Below are positions 12,088-23,382 of a stretch of DNA of 64,000 bases, in pieces. The translations under genes and the position numbers were made by a program. The notes beneath the pieces are model-generated. The model had not been told where the DNA came from, ran no database searches, and saw nothing but the letters and a program-made list of their open reading frames with translations. Numbering within the stretch: position 1 is the first letter of the stretch; each line of letters starts with the position of its first letter. This stretch comes from Papilionanthe hookeriana x Papilionanthe teres (lineage: Eukaryota; Streptophyta; Magnoliopsida; Asparagales; Orchidaceae), in the NCBI GenBank assembly GCA_022702705.1, contig CM040423.1:40507392-40571391 (forward strand), given 5' to 3'.

Positions 12088-12818
12088 CTTCGGACGACCT
12101 AATTGGAACTTGTCAAGCTAGTGTAAATTTGTGGTTTTCAACGAGAGAAAAGATTTCAGCATCAGTGAAGAATAACGTTGTTTTGCCAGCCTTTTTCTCT
12201 ACTCATTTAATGAGATTGCAATCACTATGTCTTGTAACAAAATCATGATATGACTGGGGGAATATCGGACTGTCGGCAAGATGGAAAGGGGAGCTGCGTG
12301 GCAGAGTTGTCACCGGTGAGGGCGGCAGCGTAGGAAAACCTGGAAGCAATTGGCATGCTTCACAAACTCCTGGAGAAGTACTCAACGCAAAAAATCTGCC
12401 TCTAGTCCACTCGAACAATCGCAACAAAGAGGCGTCGAGCAAGATGAGCTGAAGCAGTCGGCGTCGAGCAGGGAGATGCGCCACAACCAAAGGAGCAAGA
12501 AGCTGACCGCGAGTCGCAGCAAATCGCGAGGACGTCTCAGCAGACCGCGAGGCGACGTCGCTTCGCGCGAGCCTGTGAGGCGACGTCATCATAGTAGGAG
12601 ACAACGACAGACGGCGTCGTCGTAGGAGACGACGAAGGATTCGTGCGAGCATGCGACGCCGACGACGAAGACGACTCGTGCGAGTGTCGAACCAAATCTG
12701 GGAAACGGAGGAGGTAGGTTACCGCCGGGAATCGCCCAACCCTAGCAGAGCCTGCGATCCCATCCTATATATATAAATATATACACACAAAAGGTTTCTT
12801 AAATTACACTTAAAAGAA

Positions 12819-12833
12819 GTCAATTATGAATAT
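12819..12833. repeat. Right target-site duplication of the LINE insertion
   Basis: Exact copy of the 15-mer at 10853-10867. It is followed by a run of about 20 A residues (12838-12861) that belongs to the old target sequence or to an older poly(A) tail. Confidence 0.8.
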
Positions 12834-13540
12834 ATACAAAAAAAAAAAAAAAAAAAAAAACCTTTTTCTCATGTGTGCCGCTCTGCTACATTATTTAGGG
12901 TTTCCTTTTCTTCTTCCCCTTTATCTTCAAGAAATCCTAGACAGTACCTCTGCAACCTAACATCTTCTCGCTCTATACTCAAGCCCTAGCCCTTCCCTTA
13001 ACTGGAAAGGGCTTATAACCTCCCATATTCCTAACCCCACCAACTTCACTCTTCTGACATTCAAGATGGTTCCAAGCAATGAAACTTAGCTCTGGTTGGT
13101 GATGCTCTGAGAAAATAGTCATTTTATGATAATCTTCTTCAAATCATAAATAAAATCTGAAAGCTTCGAGGTACTACAGAACTAATAGTTCTTACTCAAG
13201 GCCTTTTGCTTTTTCAACTTTAATTGTGCTGAGGATCTCAATATGGATGTGGTTATGTTATGTGGGGAGGTCCCAGAATTATTAATGGAAGACTATCCAT
13301 TTTTAAAAAGTATTCTCATGATTTCAAGCCAATCAAAGTATATGGGTAAAATTCCCTAAGCTTTCCTTGTGTTGCTGGTCTGATAGTGGAATCTCCAAAA
13401 TAACTAGTAAAATAGGAATTCACCTAGCAATAGAGCCACTTATTGCAAAGGTTTCTCGCCTTAATTTTGTAAAAGTAAATATCCAGGTCAGAATCAATTC
13501 CACTGTCCTTGATAACCATCTCTGTTAAAGAGCCCACTCC
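12834..13540 (+). pseudogene. Second decayed LINE ORF1 (DUF4283) remnant, plus strand
   Basis: Conceptual reading around 13265-13330 gives GGPRIINGRLSIFKK, and around 13378-13500 gives CWSDSGISKITSKIGIH followed by a LNFVKVNIQV-like string. These are the typical GGP..NGR and CWS...IAS.IG...R..FARV..E blocks of the DUF4283 domain. The frame changes at about 13340-13370 and no start is seen. The 5' part (about 12900-13100) is C/T-rich leader-like DNA with AGGGTTTCC and AAGCCCTAGCCCTTCCC. It differs from the minus-strand LINE next to it, so it is an independent, older insertion. Confidence 0.55.
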
Positions 13541-14907
13541 CCGCAAATCCTGCTCCACCTTTCCCGGTGACACTTTTAACTATCCTACCCCATAATTACA
13601 AACCAGCTCCAATAATCCCACTTCTTGTGGCAGAAGTAAAAGCAGAGCAAACCTGTTCTAAGACCCCAAAGAAATAAAAGTAGAAACAAACCTGATAAGA
13701 GAACTCTTATTCCAAGCAGCGACCTTTTAAATAACAAAGGGCTTGGAATAAAAAACATTAATTAATTTCTTTATGATCTCAAGCATGTATTTAGTTGTTT
13801 TATGATGAAATATTGAAATAAATAGGTAAATAAGACCTTCTATATGCCAACCTACCTACTTTTATCTTTTGCATGCTTGGTGGATGATTAAACAATTACT
13901 GTAATATAAAAATTAATGCACAAAAAAATTTCATGTTGTAGATAACAATCAATTTTTTTTATTTGGAGTCGGAATACTATAAATCAATAGACACGGAAAT
14001 AAAATTGAAAGAAGAATAATCACTGTCTTCTATGCCAAAAAAACATCCATATAAATGCATTACCACATGCATATAATATATACAATAAGTTCAGGTTTTA
14101 TGACATATACATCAATTTTAGGAATAATCTTTATATATCAAATACATATCTATGAACTAGAGGTGACATTGAGTAAAGTGATAGAATCAAGGTGAACTCA
14201 AACTCGAATTGAAATAAAATTTAATTCAAACAGAGTCAACTCAAACTGAAATCAAAATAACATGAAATTTTTTGTGTCAACTAAAAATAAATAAAATAAA
14301 TTTTGGATTTAGAAGAAGTTACAAGCATCAACATCATCGGCGCACACAACTCCTTTGACCTTACCTATAACATCTTTTTCAAGGTCCTCATCGATATCCA
14401 TGCGAACATCTCCTTCCCTAACAAAGATTTGATACTACAAACCTCATCATTGACAAGATGACCATCTTATTCAGTGAGCAAATTATTGACGCCCCCCACT
14501 ACAACTACTATAGAAACCCCAAACTAAATCTTCATATGAGGTTGAATAGAAAAGAAAATGAGAAAGATAAAGAAATAGACGTTGCCTATTTCAACATTTA
14601 ATACATAAAGCATTATATCCAGTTAATCTCAATGCTTCATTACATAATCTTATACGAAATTGTCAAGAATGAGGAGTTTAGAAAGCATGTTGCGTAATGG
14701 TTCTTAAAGAAACCTCATGGTGATAACTTAAAGAAAGATGCCGCACAAATATTGTTCATCTACTACCACATTTTTCTAATAACGATAAAAAACCATTAGA
14801 CATTGTAGAACATCAAGGACTTGCTAAATCAACCAAAGCCAACACACCAGCTTACGTCTCAAATACGGTTATAATAAGATGTGCAATAATGAAATTAATA
14901 AATGGAA
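13541..14907. other. Spacer without recognisable gene
   Basis: AT-rich DNA. A few stretches between 14310 and 14900 have coding-like composition, but stops interrupt every frame and I recognise no protein. Probably old transposon debris. Confidence 0.4.
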
Positions 14908-14939
14908 TATAATACAAACGAATGTTAACACCAGTGGGT
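14908..14939 (+). repeat. Left end of duplicated segment, copy A (before the retrotransposon insertion)
   Basis: The string TATAATACAAACGAATG...ACA(C/A)AGTGGGT matches 51024-51055 and continues, after the retrotransposon is skipped, at 37408. It is the left tip of copy A, cut off by the insertion. Confidence 0.75.
14935..14939. repeat. Target-site duplication, left (TGGGT)
   Basis: Direct 5-bp repeat with 37403-37407. The uninterrupted paralogous site at 51051-51055 has a single TGGGT followed by the same right flank (CACTAATTCCCC). Confidence 0.9.
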
Positions 14940-15805
14940 TGTTGACCTCACTTTTGTCGAGGTTTAATTTTCCTCCTAGGATCTAGAGTTTTAGCCTTAG
15001 GAGCTTCCCCGACGATCTTAGATTCCTAGCACTGGACCCACCTCGTCTTAGAATGCTTGAAACCACTTCGACACTCTTTTGGAATCCTGGACGAATTCCC
15101 GACCTCTCGCTCACAGCTGGTAGGTTGGAATTAGCGTTAGGACTCCAAATCGAGTTCCTATAGAGCCACCTGGACCTTAGGGTAGCCTTGCATGCACACT
15201 TTCTGCACCACCGAGCACAAATTCCTCGAGCCCCGGCCTCGACGTCTTCAAATTCTCCGCGACGGATCGAGATCGGAGGTCGAATGCCGGAACAGCCGCC
15301 ATCAGGTCGGACTTCGACAAAATCGAATTCGACGCACTTTCGACTCGACCGGTGACGAGGTTCTCCGAACGACCCCGGATCGCGAAACGGACCGCGCCAT
15401 TGCGTCCGGACGTCGACCTTGCTAGAAAAGACGTATAACTTGTCGTGTTTGGAGCGCGGACCCGCGACGCGAAATTTTACCATTTTTTATTAAATAAATC
15501 CTTATATTTTCTATTTAAATCCCATTGTTAAACCCTAACCCCACTCTCTCATCCGGGCTCGCCTTTTTTTTCTTTTCTCCCGGTCCCGATCCCGCCTCCT
15601 CTGGCTCCCCGCGCGAGCTCAGACCTCGGTCCCCGTACCTTCTCGCCACTTCCCACGGCGACCCGCTCACTGCGAGCCTCCTTTCGCCTTCCCCGCTCCA
15701 TTGTCGCCCTTCAGCGACTTTGTCGCCACTCTCTCCCTCCCCTCTTTCTCCTGCCGAGACGCCTGAGTAAGTGGGACGGCTTCTTCGCTCTTCTTCGAGG
15801 CCGGC

Positions 15806-15813
15806 TATAAAAA
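15806..15813 (+). promoter_or_regulatory. TATA box of the 5' LTR
   Basis: GGCTATAAAAAGCC lies after a C/T-rich GC stretch and is kept in the 3' LTR as GGCTATAAAAGCC (33095). It is the best candidate for the core promoter; transcription would start about 30 bases downstream, near 15840, giving a leader of more than 4 kb before the internal region. Confidence 0.6.
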
Positions 15814-17903
15814 GCCTCTTTTGGATTAGGGTTTAAGGTTGGCTCTTATTTTTTCTTCGGTGTTGTGTGTTACCATTGCCTTACCTCTCCTCCTCTCCTT
15901 TCTCTTCCTCCGTTGCTCACGGTTTTCCCCGAGCTTGTGTTCGAGTAAGGCGAGAGGTCTTGTTGGCCTTGTTCCTTGAAATTTCTGGAAGTCGGCTGAT
16001 CGGTTTTTGGCTTGGTTTGCGCCCTTTGGTCTCTGTTGTCGGATTTTGGGGTGCTTTGCTAGGATACACACCGAGGTATGAGTTTCTTTGGCTCAGATTT
16101 TCACATGTGAGGCTATTTACATATTGCTATGCTTGAGTTGGGCGTGGTTATACATTCAAAATGGCATGGGGTTGCTTCTTGCTCTTCTTTACTTATTTTG
16201 CATACTTGTCCTAATCTAATGTGAAGCATGGAATGGTTTGTTTAGTTTTATATATGCATGTGGAGCTTGCTTCTTGCTCTTCTTATCGCTTTTACCAAAG
16301 AGCATGTCAAGGAAAGATTTAAGTTGATTTAAAAAGAACTCTATGCTCATTTTCATTCGAAATACATTAAGGCTTATGCTTGGATATGCTGGAGGTATGG
16401 AAGTGCTTACTGAGCTTCATGTTTAGCTGAATTTTAAACTCTATCTTGGCTCATTATACTCTTAAGCAAGTTTGTTTCATTCTAAAGGAGGCTTGAGGCG
16501 GCTATTTCTGTTGGCTTTTGTTTTCTGGGTTTTGGAGTTGTTTTGGCATTCGAATTAAGGGCTGGTTTTATTTTCATTTTTTTTTTTTATGCTGCCTAGC
16601 AGCTAGCCCTATTGCACTTAAAAAGGGGGGGGCTTGTCTCTTTGCGTTTTCGCTGCTCCTGCAGCTGTCCTCTGTCGTGACACTTGGATTTGGGATTTAA
16701 GGGGGGAGCTGCTCCCTTTCCTACTGTTTCTGTTTTGCTGATTTTGTCCCTTTAAGCGCTTACCTTGGGGCCCTTTTGTGACTTTGTCTTGTTGCTGCCC
16801 GACAGCTGCTCCTGTAGTTTGTAGTGGGGTTCTGTTTTGGTTCCTGCTGTTCATGGAACCTCCCCTGGTGCAGCCTTGGTTTGGGGCTCGGGTTAAGGTC
16901 TATATGGGGCTCGGTTTGTATGCTTTGTTAAGCTATGGCTGGGGTTGAATTGCTTCGTTACTTAGTGGATTTCTTCCTATTTATTTGTGATGAATTTGAA
17001 ATAGTATAGGTGGCTCAGCTGCACCCTTATTTGGGGCTCCTTGAGGGCACGGGTTTTGGCTTTGTGTTGAGCTGGAAGTGTGTGAGCGGCTTGTTAGGGA
17101 GCTTTGGCCGTGAGCTTCACTTGTGATGTGTCGAATTATGGGAAGTCTTACCTTGTTGTCTTTTGTCGGGCTCGGTCGTGAGTTTCTTTATGGAAATTTG
17201 GGATTTGGTAAGGGCTCGACCCCTTGTGGCTTCTTTTGTTGTGACTTTGGCCGCGGGCCTCTCCTCGCTCTCGTCTTGGCCAAAAGCTTGGGTGAATGAC
17301 ATGGTGGATGTGGTGATGTTTCTTCTTTCTTATTTCTTACTACACTTGCTTATGAAGTTGGTTTGGAAGAATTTAAGAGCATCTCTTATTTGCTTTAATG
17401 TTTGGGAGTTAAATGTTGAAATTGATGAAGTTATACAAAGTTGGAATTGTAGCAATCGTGTGATAAATTGATATCGGAATTGACGGGCGCTTGTTTCACA
17501 CTTGTTTAAGGCCTTGAATTTTATGAAAAATTGAAAAGAAGAAAAAAAAAGGAAGAAAAGAGAGAAGTGAAAGGGGGCTAAGCCTCGGAGTTTTGTGATA
17601 GCTCTCCTAGTTCGATGACCTGAGTCCAGAGACTCGGGCAAGCAATTCTTTTCTTTTATTCTCGTTTTATTTTCATTCATAATTTTACCGCTATTTGGGA
17701 AAACGGGAGTGTGTTCTTAGGGGTCTAGTCCTCACATTCTCCGAGAGTGTCGAGGTGCGCTTTAATCCTTTTCATGGGACGTGTGAGGTCGGTCGGGAGT
17801 CCGAGGTGATTTACTTGTCTCTTTCTCTCCTTTTCCTCGGCCACTAGTCACTAGTTTTCACGCTTATTTATTAACTAACACACACATACAGGGACATGTA
17901 GGT

Positions 17904-17939
17904 GTGCATATATAACCTCCTTGGGTTATATATGGGCAC
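17904..17939 (+). repeat. Hairpin inside the LTR
   Basis: GTGCATATATAACC and GGTTATATATGGGCAC are nearly perfect inverted copies separated by 6 bases. The same hairpin is present in the 3' LTR at about 35187-35222. It may be an RNA structure, for example near the 3' end of the transcript, but no function is shown. Confidence 0.5.
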
Positions 17940-20125
17940 ATCAACAGTGCTATAAGTGCGGTGGGGACGATTGATGAGGCTATGCAAAACGAGAAAAATT
18001 ACGAGAGCCGTAGAATGCGACCGTTTGTCTCGGAGACTTCGTAGAGAGTAGAGCGGGAATCACGGAACCGTTCGGCCGTCACTGGGGTTTCTACTGCCAG
18101 ACGATCTAAAGTTCGTAGTCCTAATTCTACTGTAGGTAATTAACTCGTGAATTGAAATGTTTTAAAACAAAAAAATACGTGTGTTCGAAAAATACAAAAT
18201 TACCTCCACTACTACATAAGCCTACTTACCTATAGTTTTGACTTGCATGAAAACCCGAAAAAATGAAATGTGTGAAAACTTATAAAAGTTCACGGTTACG
18301 TTATTCGAGTCGGATTAGGATCGCCTACACGGAAAGTTGGGATAGTAGTCGGCACTCAAAGTCGGATATTAGCACAGCTACTGAGTCAGAAACACCACCG
18401 TGCTTACGGGTCATTTGTAGGTTTCTTCAGTGTTTTCCGTGTTTTCCTACGGTTTTGCTTTGTTTTCGTGCGTTACTTTTCTCGGAGTTTTCCTACGGAC
18501 GTTCTCTTTCTTGCTTTCTCGATTTCTGGTTTTCTTTTACGATTTTTCTTCGTTTTCTCGACGTTTTCTGCCGTCTTTCTTTCACTTTTCTTATCGGGTT
18601 CACGTACTTTGTCTTCTTTCTACACACCGTAGTGACTTCGTTTAGTTAAGTTGTTTTTACCTACTACTTCTGCTCCACTCCGCTTCTTTTTACATGCTAA
18701 TAAATCTTACTGCGGAAATAAAAAAAAAAAGAAAACATATAAAATAATAATAAGCAAGCAGCAGCGCATCGAGGATAAGCGGGACATACGGTACTCCCGT
18801 GACACAGTTTTCATTTTCTTTACTGTTGTACCTGCTCTACTTTTAGTATGCATTCATGCTAGCTTAGTTTCTACTTTCGATTTATACTGCTTGGCATGTT
18901 TTACATTCAGCATCTTCATCCGCTTAAGCATGCTTTACTTTCTTTCAGCACTCTTTCCTGTTAGTATAAGCTATCACTTTCGATACACACTGTCTAAGCA
19001 TGTTTACTTTTCGGCATGTACTACTTGTTTAGTATGTTCTTCGTTTAACTCTGTTACGAGCATGCTCGTGTTCTTGTTTACTTTTACTACTCTCCGTCAT
19101 GATCCACACACTCACTGAAAATAAAAATAATTTGCATATCAGCTTTAATTCAAAACTTAAACCTAAATCGCGATCTTGCAACGACGTGGAGCATGGAGCA
19201 CGGCTAGGCGACGCGGCCATCTTCTTCAAGAAACCTGTATCTCCTTCAGCAAGACCCATTCCTTAGTATAAACAACAAGCGTTAGGTTTCGAGGTAGTCC
19301 GCCCGTGCGACATAAACCCTCACCTTCTCTTTAGGCGCTTTGCACGGCCCTCACGTGCGATATAAGCCCTAACTCGCTTAGGTTTCGAGGTTGTCGTCCG
19401 ATACGACGTAAACCCTCCCGTCCTTCGGGTAGTTTGCATAGCCGAGGCGTTATGCGAACGTAATCCCTATAATTAATTTGCGGGATTGAAATCGAAATAA
19501 AATCTCTTTCCAAAATTTAAAACCCGACCTTAGGATAGTTGGGACGTCCTCGAGTCCTCCTCGAGATCCGCGACATCCCCTACCCTTCTTCCTTTGACTC
19601 CGAAATAATCGTTCCTCCTTGCGCCCTTCACCTATTGGATTTCCTACTCCCGAATTTCGTTGGAAAACCCTACCTTTCGACTTCGTGAAGATAGAAACCC
19701 GAGATTCAAATCGAGAGTTCTCTCGAGGTGACTTCGGTCATTCGAGGGGTAATTAACTATAGGGGCTTGCCTCATAGGGAGTTTTAAAGACCGAGATAAT
19801 ATAAACCCTATTCGATCCTTTTGTATTAAATAGGGAATTTGTCGGTCCACATAAAAGGTTCATGAGACCGAACGGATGTCATGAATTTTGTGGTTTATTT
19901 GATCGAGCGATATTGTCGAAGTAGGTGTCTATTCTTCGGGATAGATGCGTTACTTGCGATGTTGCGCTCGTTCATTCAAACCACTTAACGAATGGGATCC
20001 GTCCTTTCCAAATTCTCATATTTTGATATTTAAAATTTTATTTTCAAAAATCAATGCGTATATATAAATTAAATTAAATTTCCAAAAGAACGCTTTCCAA
20101 AGCCCGATCCTTAAAGTGGTCGACA

Positions 20126-20150
20126 ACTTCCAGCGACTCAGCGGGGAATA
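20126..20150 (+). other. Primer-binding-site candidate
   Basis: Just after the LTR end comes ACTTCCAGCGACTCAGCGGGG. The core GCGACTC.GC.GGGG resembles what I remember of the start of the internal region in Ogre/Tat elements, described as primed by tRNA-Arg. I could not align it to a tRNA, and the offset of a few bases is longer than usual. Confidence 0.45.
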
Positions 20151-20649
20151 ACTTCTACTCTCCATTAAATCGAAAGGTTTCTATCTTCACACATCGACGA
20201 TGTGTCCATGTCCTCGTGGTCCAAATTGTCATTCTTCGGATTGGCTTGCTTCGCTCATTTCTTTCTTGGGCGAGCACGGTCAACTCTTTTGGATTTCAGA
20301 ACCGTCTGTTTAAATCACCTTTAAACAGAGTGGTTCGGGAAACCATAGGGTTTTTTCTTTTGATCTTGTGGGGTCGGACCCCCGATAGGTGTTGTGCGCG
20401 AGATACGGCTGTGAGTTTGGCTCGGGATCGGGTCTCGAACTTTCTTTCCCTTTTGCGTCCTTTTCGCGTGCGCGTTAATGAATTAAATCGTAATCCAACA
20501 TAAAATCGAAATAGCTAAAACATCGAGATAATAATAATAAAGTGTTACCCAGTCCAGTAAGACGACCTTCGTTGATTTTAGTTTTCTACTGCGAAATTGC
20601 GAGGTAGGCCGTGACTAACCTTTTGGAACTTTTCTCAGCGACGGTTGGA

Positions 20650-21762
20650 ATGGCGTCACCAAAGTTGATCTTCTCGTTCGACGGAAACCTACCCCGCGAC
20701 AAGCTCGCGCTCCACCGAGGAGCAATGATAAAGTTTGGTACGGCCGACGAGGTCGAAGTCATCCTCGGAAAAGCGCCGTACGTAGTCATGAAGACTGCTC
20801 CGTCAGAGGTCGCCGAGCCTGCCCTCGAATATGACTTGAATGAAGATATTGATTTCCCCGCAATCAAGAGGCCGAAGACCAGGAGTGCTCCTGCTAAGCC
20901 TATTGCCCCCGTGTCTGCTAAGTCTGTTGTCTGCGTGCCGAGGAGGATCGTTACCGCTACCGCCTCCGGGTTTGCAATCACCGCACCGACTCTACCGTCT
21001 GCAAAAGGAAAGGAGATTTTGTCTGAAAGGGATTCTGTAAATTTGTTCGCCTCTGCACCGTCAGTGTTCGAAGTTGGTTCCAGTTCGCAAGCCACGCCGT
21101 TAACTAAAATACAGAGAAAGAACCTAAGACGAAGAATTCTGAAAGCTGCAAAGAGATTTACTTCCGTTGAGCCGACCTTTCAACCGGAAGGGGATGCAGA
21201 ATTTGGAACTTCTCATCTCCTCAAAGGAGTAGGTTTCATCCGTTGTCCGCTTCTCTGGGAGAAGAAAGTCTTCGTAGGATTGCTTGCTACGCTACCACCA
21301 CCTCGTGTTCCGGCCAAGTTACGACTAGGGAGCCGTGTTTCTACTTCTGCTACCGTTTCAGACGTCGCTACAACAGTTCAGAAGCCTGTCAGTCGCAAAT
21401 CAGTCAAGTCTCGCCTGGGTCCAAGACCGTTGCCTGCTGCTTGTAATGAAGAGCTTTCAAAGAAGAATAACGGGAAGAGATCGCTTCCTATAGCGTCGGG
21501 TTCACACTTTAGGGACCATACCTCCTTTCGACACGCTGATCGCACCACCGAGACACCCCGTCTCAAGGTATCAACGTTGAGAAAGAAGGCTTGGATACCT
21601 AAAGCCGCGGGACCGATGCTTTTGAAAGGATCACGGGAGTGTTCCCCCGAAATGGATAATAAGTCCGATACTCAGATTGCTTACTACGGCGCTTCAAGCT
21701 CGCTACGGGAAACATTCCGAAGTGCCGAGTTGATCTCGAGATGGTTAAAGGGAAGAAGTTGA
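20650..21762 (+). CDS. Pre-gag ORF of the retrotransposon, unknown function
   Basis: An open frame of 370 residues from the first ATG (MASPKLIFSFDGNLPRDKLA); the frame is open from 20611 but begins there with GTG. The N-terminal 60 residues look globular and are followed by an acidic patch (ALEYDLNEDIDFP). The rest is basic and Ser/Pro/Ala-rich, with many KR clusters that could act as nuclear-localisation or RNA-binding stretches. I recognise no domain. Ogre-type elements have an extra ORF of unknown role before gag, and this sits in the same place. It is the longest uninterrupted frame of the element, in contrast to the fragmented pol, which suggests either selection or better sequence quality. 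Confidence 0.55.
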   Translation: MASPKLIFSFDGNLPRDKLALHRGAMIKFGTADEVEVILGKAPYVVMKTAPSEVAEPALEYDLNEDIDFPAIKRPKTRSAPAKPIAPVSAKSVVCVPRRIVTATASGFAITAPTLPSAKGKEILSERDSVNLFASAPSVFEVGSSSQATPLTKIQRKNLRRRILKAAKRFTSVEPTFQPEGDAEFGTSHLLKGVGFIRCPLLWEKKVFVGLLATLPPPRVPAKLRLGSRVSTSATVSDVATTVQKPVSRKSVKSRLGPRPLPAACNEELSKKNNGKRSLPIASGSHFRDHTSFRHADRTTETPRLKVSTLRKKAWIPKAAGPMLLKGSRECSPEMDNKSDTQIAYYGASSSLRETFRSAELISRWLKGRS

Positions 21763-21856
21763 TGATAAGCGAAGAAGCTCGGAAGCTGAAATCATCGGGC
21801 TAGCGAGAGAACGAGGAGTAAATGTTAGCAATGAAGACTACGACCTGTCAGACTAC

Positions 21857-23382
21857 ATGGAGGAAGAATTCGCGGAGCTCTACGTCGTTGAAACCCGAGC
21901 TACGTCGTCTGCACGTGATGCTCCGTCTGCTGAGGAGAACACGGCGGATGAGTGGCGAAGGTCTTCACGGCGGAAGGACGAAATCATCAACCGCCGCGAA
22001 AAGAGGATCGAAGAGATGATGGGCGTTATGGTCGCCGCACAGGGACAGTCACACTCGCAGCAAGTGGCGTCCCCAGAAATGAATCAACCAGAGATTGTCC
22101 ATATCATCGATGAAAGAAGGGAAGTCGCTTCTGCAAGCCAAGATGGGCCGCCGAAGAAGGATTCAACTCCGAATATGGTGCCCGAAAAGACATTAGCGAT
22201 TGGTTGAGCGACGAGTAAAGGAGGCGCTAGCCCGATCGAAAGGGGCGCGTCGATTTCGAAGGGTAGACCCTGCCGGAGGAGTTCGATTCCGTCCCATATC
22301 CTAAAGGTTTCGTTCCACCAACCTTTAAGACTTTCGATGGAACGGGCGACCCCGTCGGCACGTTGCACACTTCCGAGCGAGTTGTTGCAATGCGGGGGTA
22401 GCGAGGCGTTGCTTTTCCGTCGGTTCGTGAGCGATCTTTCGGGGATCGCATTTGATTGGTACGCAGAGCTGCCGAATGGGTCGATAAAGACGTTCACAGA
22501 GTTGGAAAATTTGTTCGTAAAGAGATTCGCCGGAGTACACCATCACATCACAATTGAAGATCTTATAATGGAGCGGCAGAAACCTACGAAGACGCTGGTA
22601 GAGTATATTCTACGGTGGAGAAACTTGAGCATGAAGTGCGAGCCCCAGTTACGGGAGCAACATGCGATTGAGGTCTTACTCGAGAGCATCCACGGACCAA
22701 TAGCTTTCATGCTTAAAGGACTCACCATCGAGTCATTTGAGAAGCTACTCGGTAAAGCCGACATGTTTCTGAGAAGAAATCAAGCATACGGAATCTCGAG
22801 AAAATACGAAAAGCCCGGAAGTAATAAAAGCGTTCGAGAAGAAGTACGGAGTAGTAGCGACGGTGGACAAGGGTAAGCGGCCATGCGGTTCGGGCCGAGC
22901 CGTCACGACGATACGTGCGGCGGCCACGGCGGTTTCGGCGGCGGTTACCACGATATCTGCAGCCGCTACCGCGATGCGTTCGGCGGTCGCCACGGTTCGT
23001 TCAACGACCGCCGCAATATGTTCAGCATGTCCAGCAGTTTAGCTAGCCTGGTCAGCAGCCGTTCCAGCAGAGGCCCTATAAAGAAGATAGAAGACAGGTT
23101 CCAACGATGAAGACCCGACTCAACCGGGTGTATTCCTTCAGGGATGACGTCGTGGTAAAGATGTTCAGAAATTTAATCAAGAAGCCAGAATTCAGTTTGC
23201 CTGAGCCGAAGAAACCAGAGGAGGTTGATAAGAAAGATCATCCCAACTCTTGTCCTTACCACGAGTTACTCGGCCGCACTATAGAAAGCTGCCGAGCTGA
23301 GGATTGGCTTGAGAGGAACTATAAAGAGGGAATATTCTTATTCGAAAGAATATTTAAAAGAACACTGAAAAGGGTTACGTAA
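21857..23382 (+). pseudogene. gag region (capsid and nucleocapsid), frameshifted
   Basis: Several frames together make a plant Ty3/gypsy Gag. 21857-22207 is a charged coiled-coil-like linker. 22337-22876 holds the Retrotrans_gag capsid core (GIAFDWYAELPNGSIKTFTE, then LENLFVKRF and LVEYILRWRNLSMKC). 22883-23110 is a Gly/Arg/His-rich basic stretch, probably RNA-binding. 23107-23382 ends with CPYHELLGRTIESC, the CX2HX4-9C-like pseudo-knuckle typical of Tat/Athila Gag. Gag packages the genomic RNA into particles. In this sequence the parts lie in different frames, so the protein cannot be made as one chain. Confidence 0.8.

Larger units (their letters stand above)
10868..12818 (-). mobile_element. 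LINE-derived retroelement, ORF1 region only, minus strand
   Basis: The element is bounded by an exact 15-bp target duplication. A T14 run at 10869-10882 is the poly(A) tail on the minus strand. Inside, on the minus strand, are remnants of the plant LINE ORF1 protein: a DUF4283-type region (11890-12087 plus a shifted frame at about 11735-11880) and a CCHC knuckle. No reverse transcriptase is present, so it is either an internal deletion or a short non-autonomous derivative of about 1.95 kb. The 5' end (high coordinates) is GC-rich, with a leader-like ORF at 12203-12652. Frameshifts and stops make it inactive as a protein gene. Confidence 0.8.
14940..20125 (+). repeat. 5' LTR (5186 bp)
   Basis: Matches 32222-37402 along its whole length. 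It starts with TG and ends with CA, as LTRs do. It is unusually long. The first 870 bases are a CpG-containing U3-like part ending in a TATA box at 15806. The rest would be transcribed. The open frames inside (for example 17163-17471, also seen at 34455-34763) occur in both LTRs but resemble no protein I know, and their conservation is explained by LTR identity. Confidence 0.95.

Noticed and set aside
17163..17471. A 102-codon frame conserved at 34455-34763, with a hydrophobic N-terminus
   Set aside because: It lies in both LTRs, so its conservation is that of the LTR pair. No start context, domain or selection evidence.
18263..19118. Phe/Ser/Leu-rich frames in the LTRs resembling membrane proteins
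   Set aside because: T/C-rich sequence gives such frames by chance; the counterparts in the 3' LTR have different frame structure.
22927..23000. Gly-rich repeat that could suggest a separate gene
   Set aside because: It fits as the basic nucleocapsid part of gag between the capsid core and the CPYH motif.
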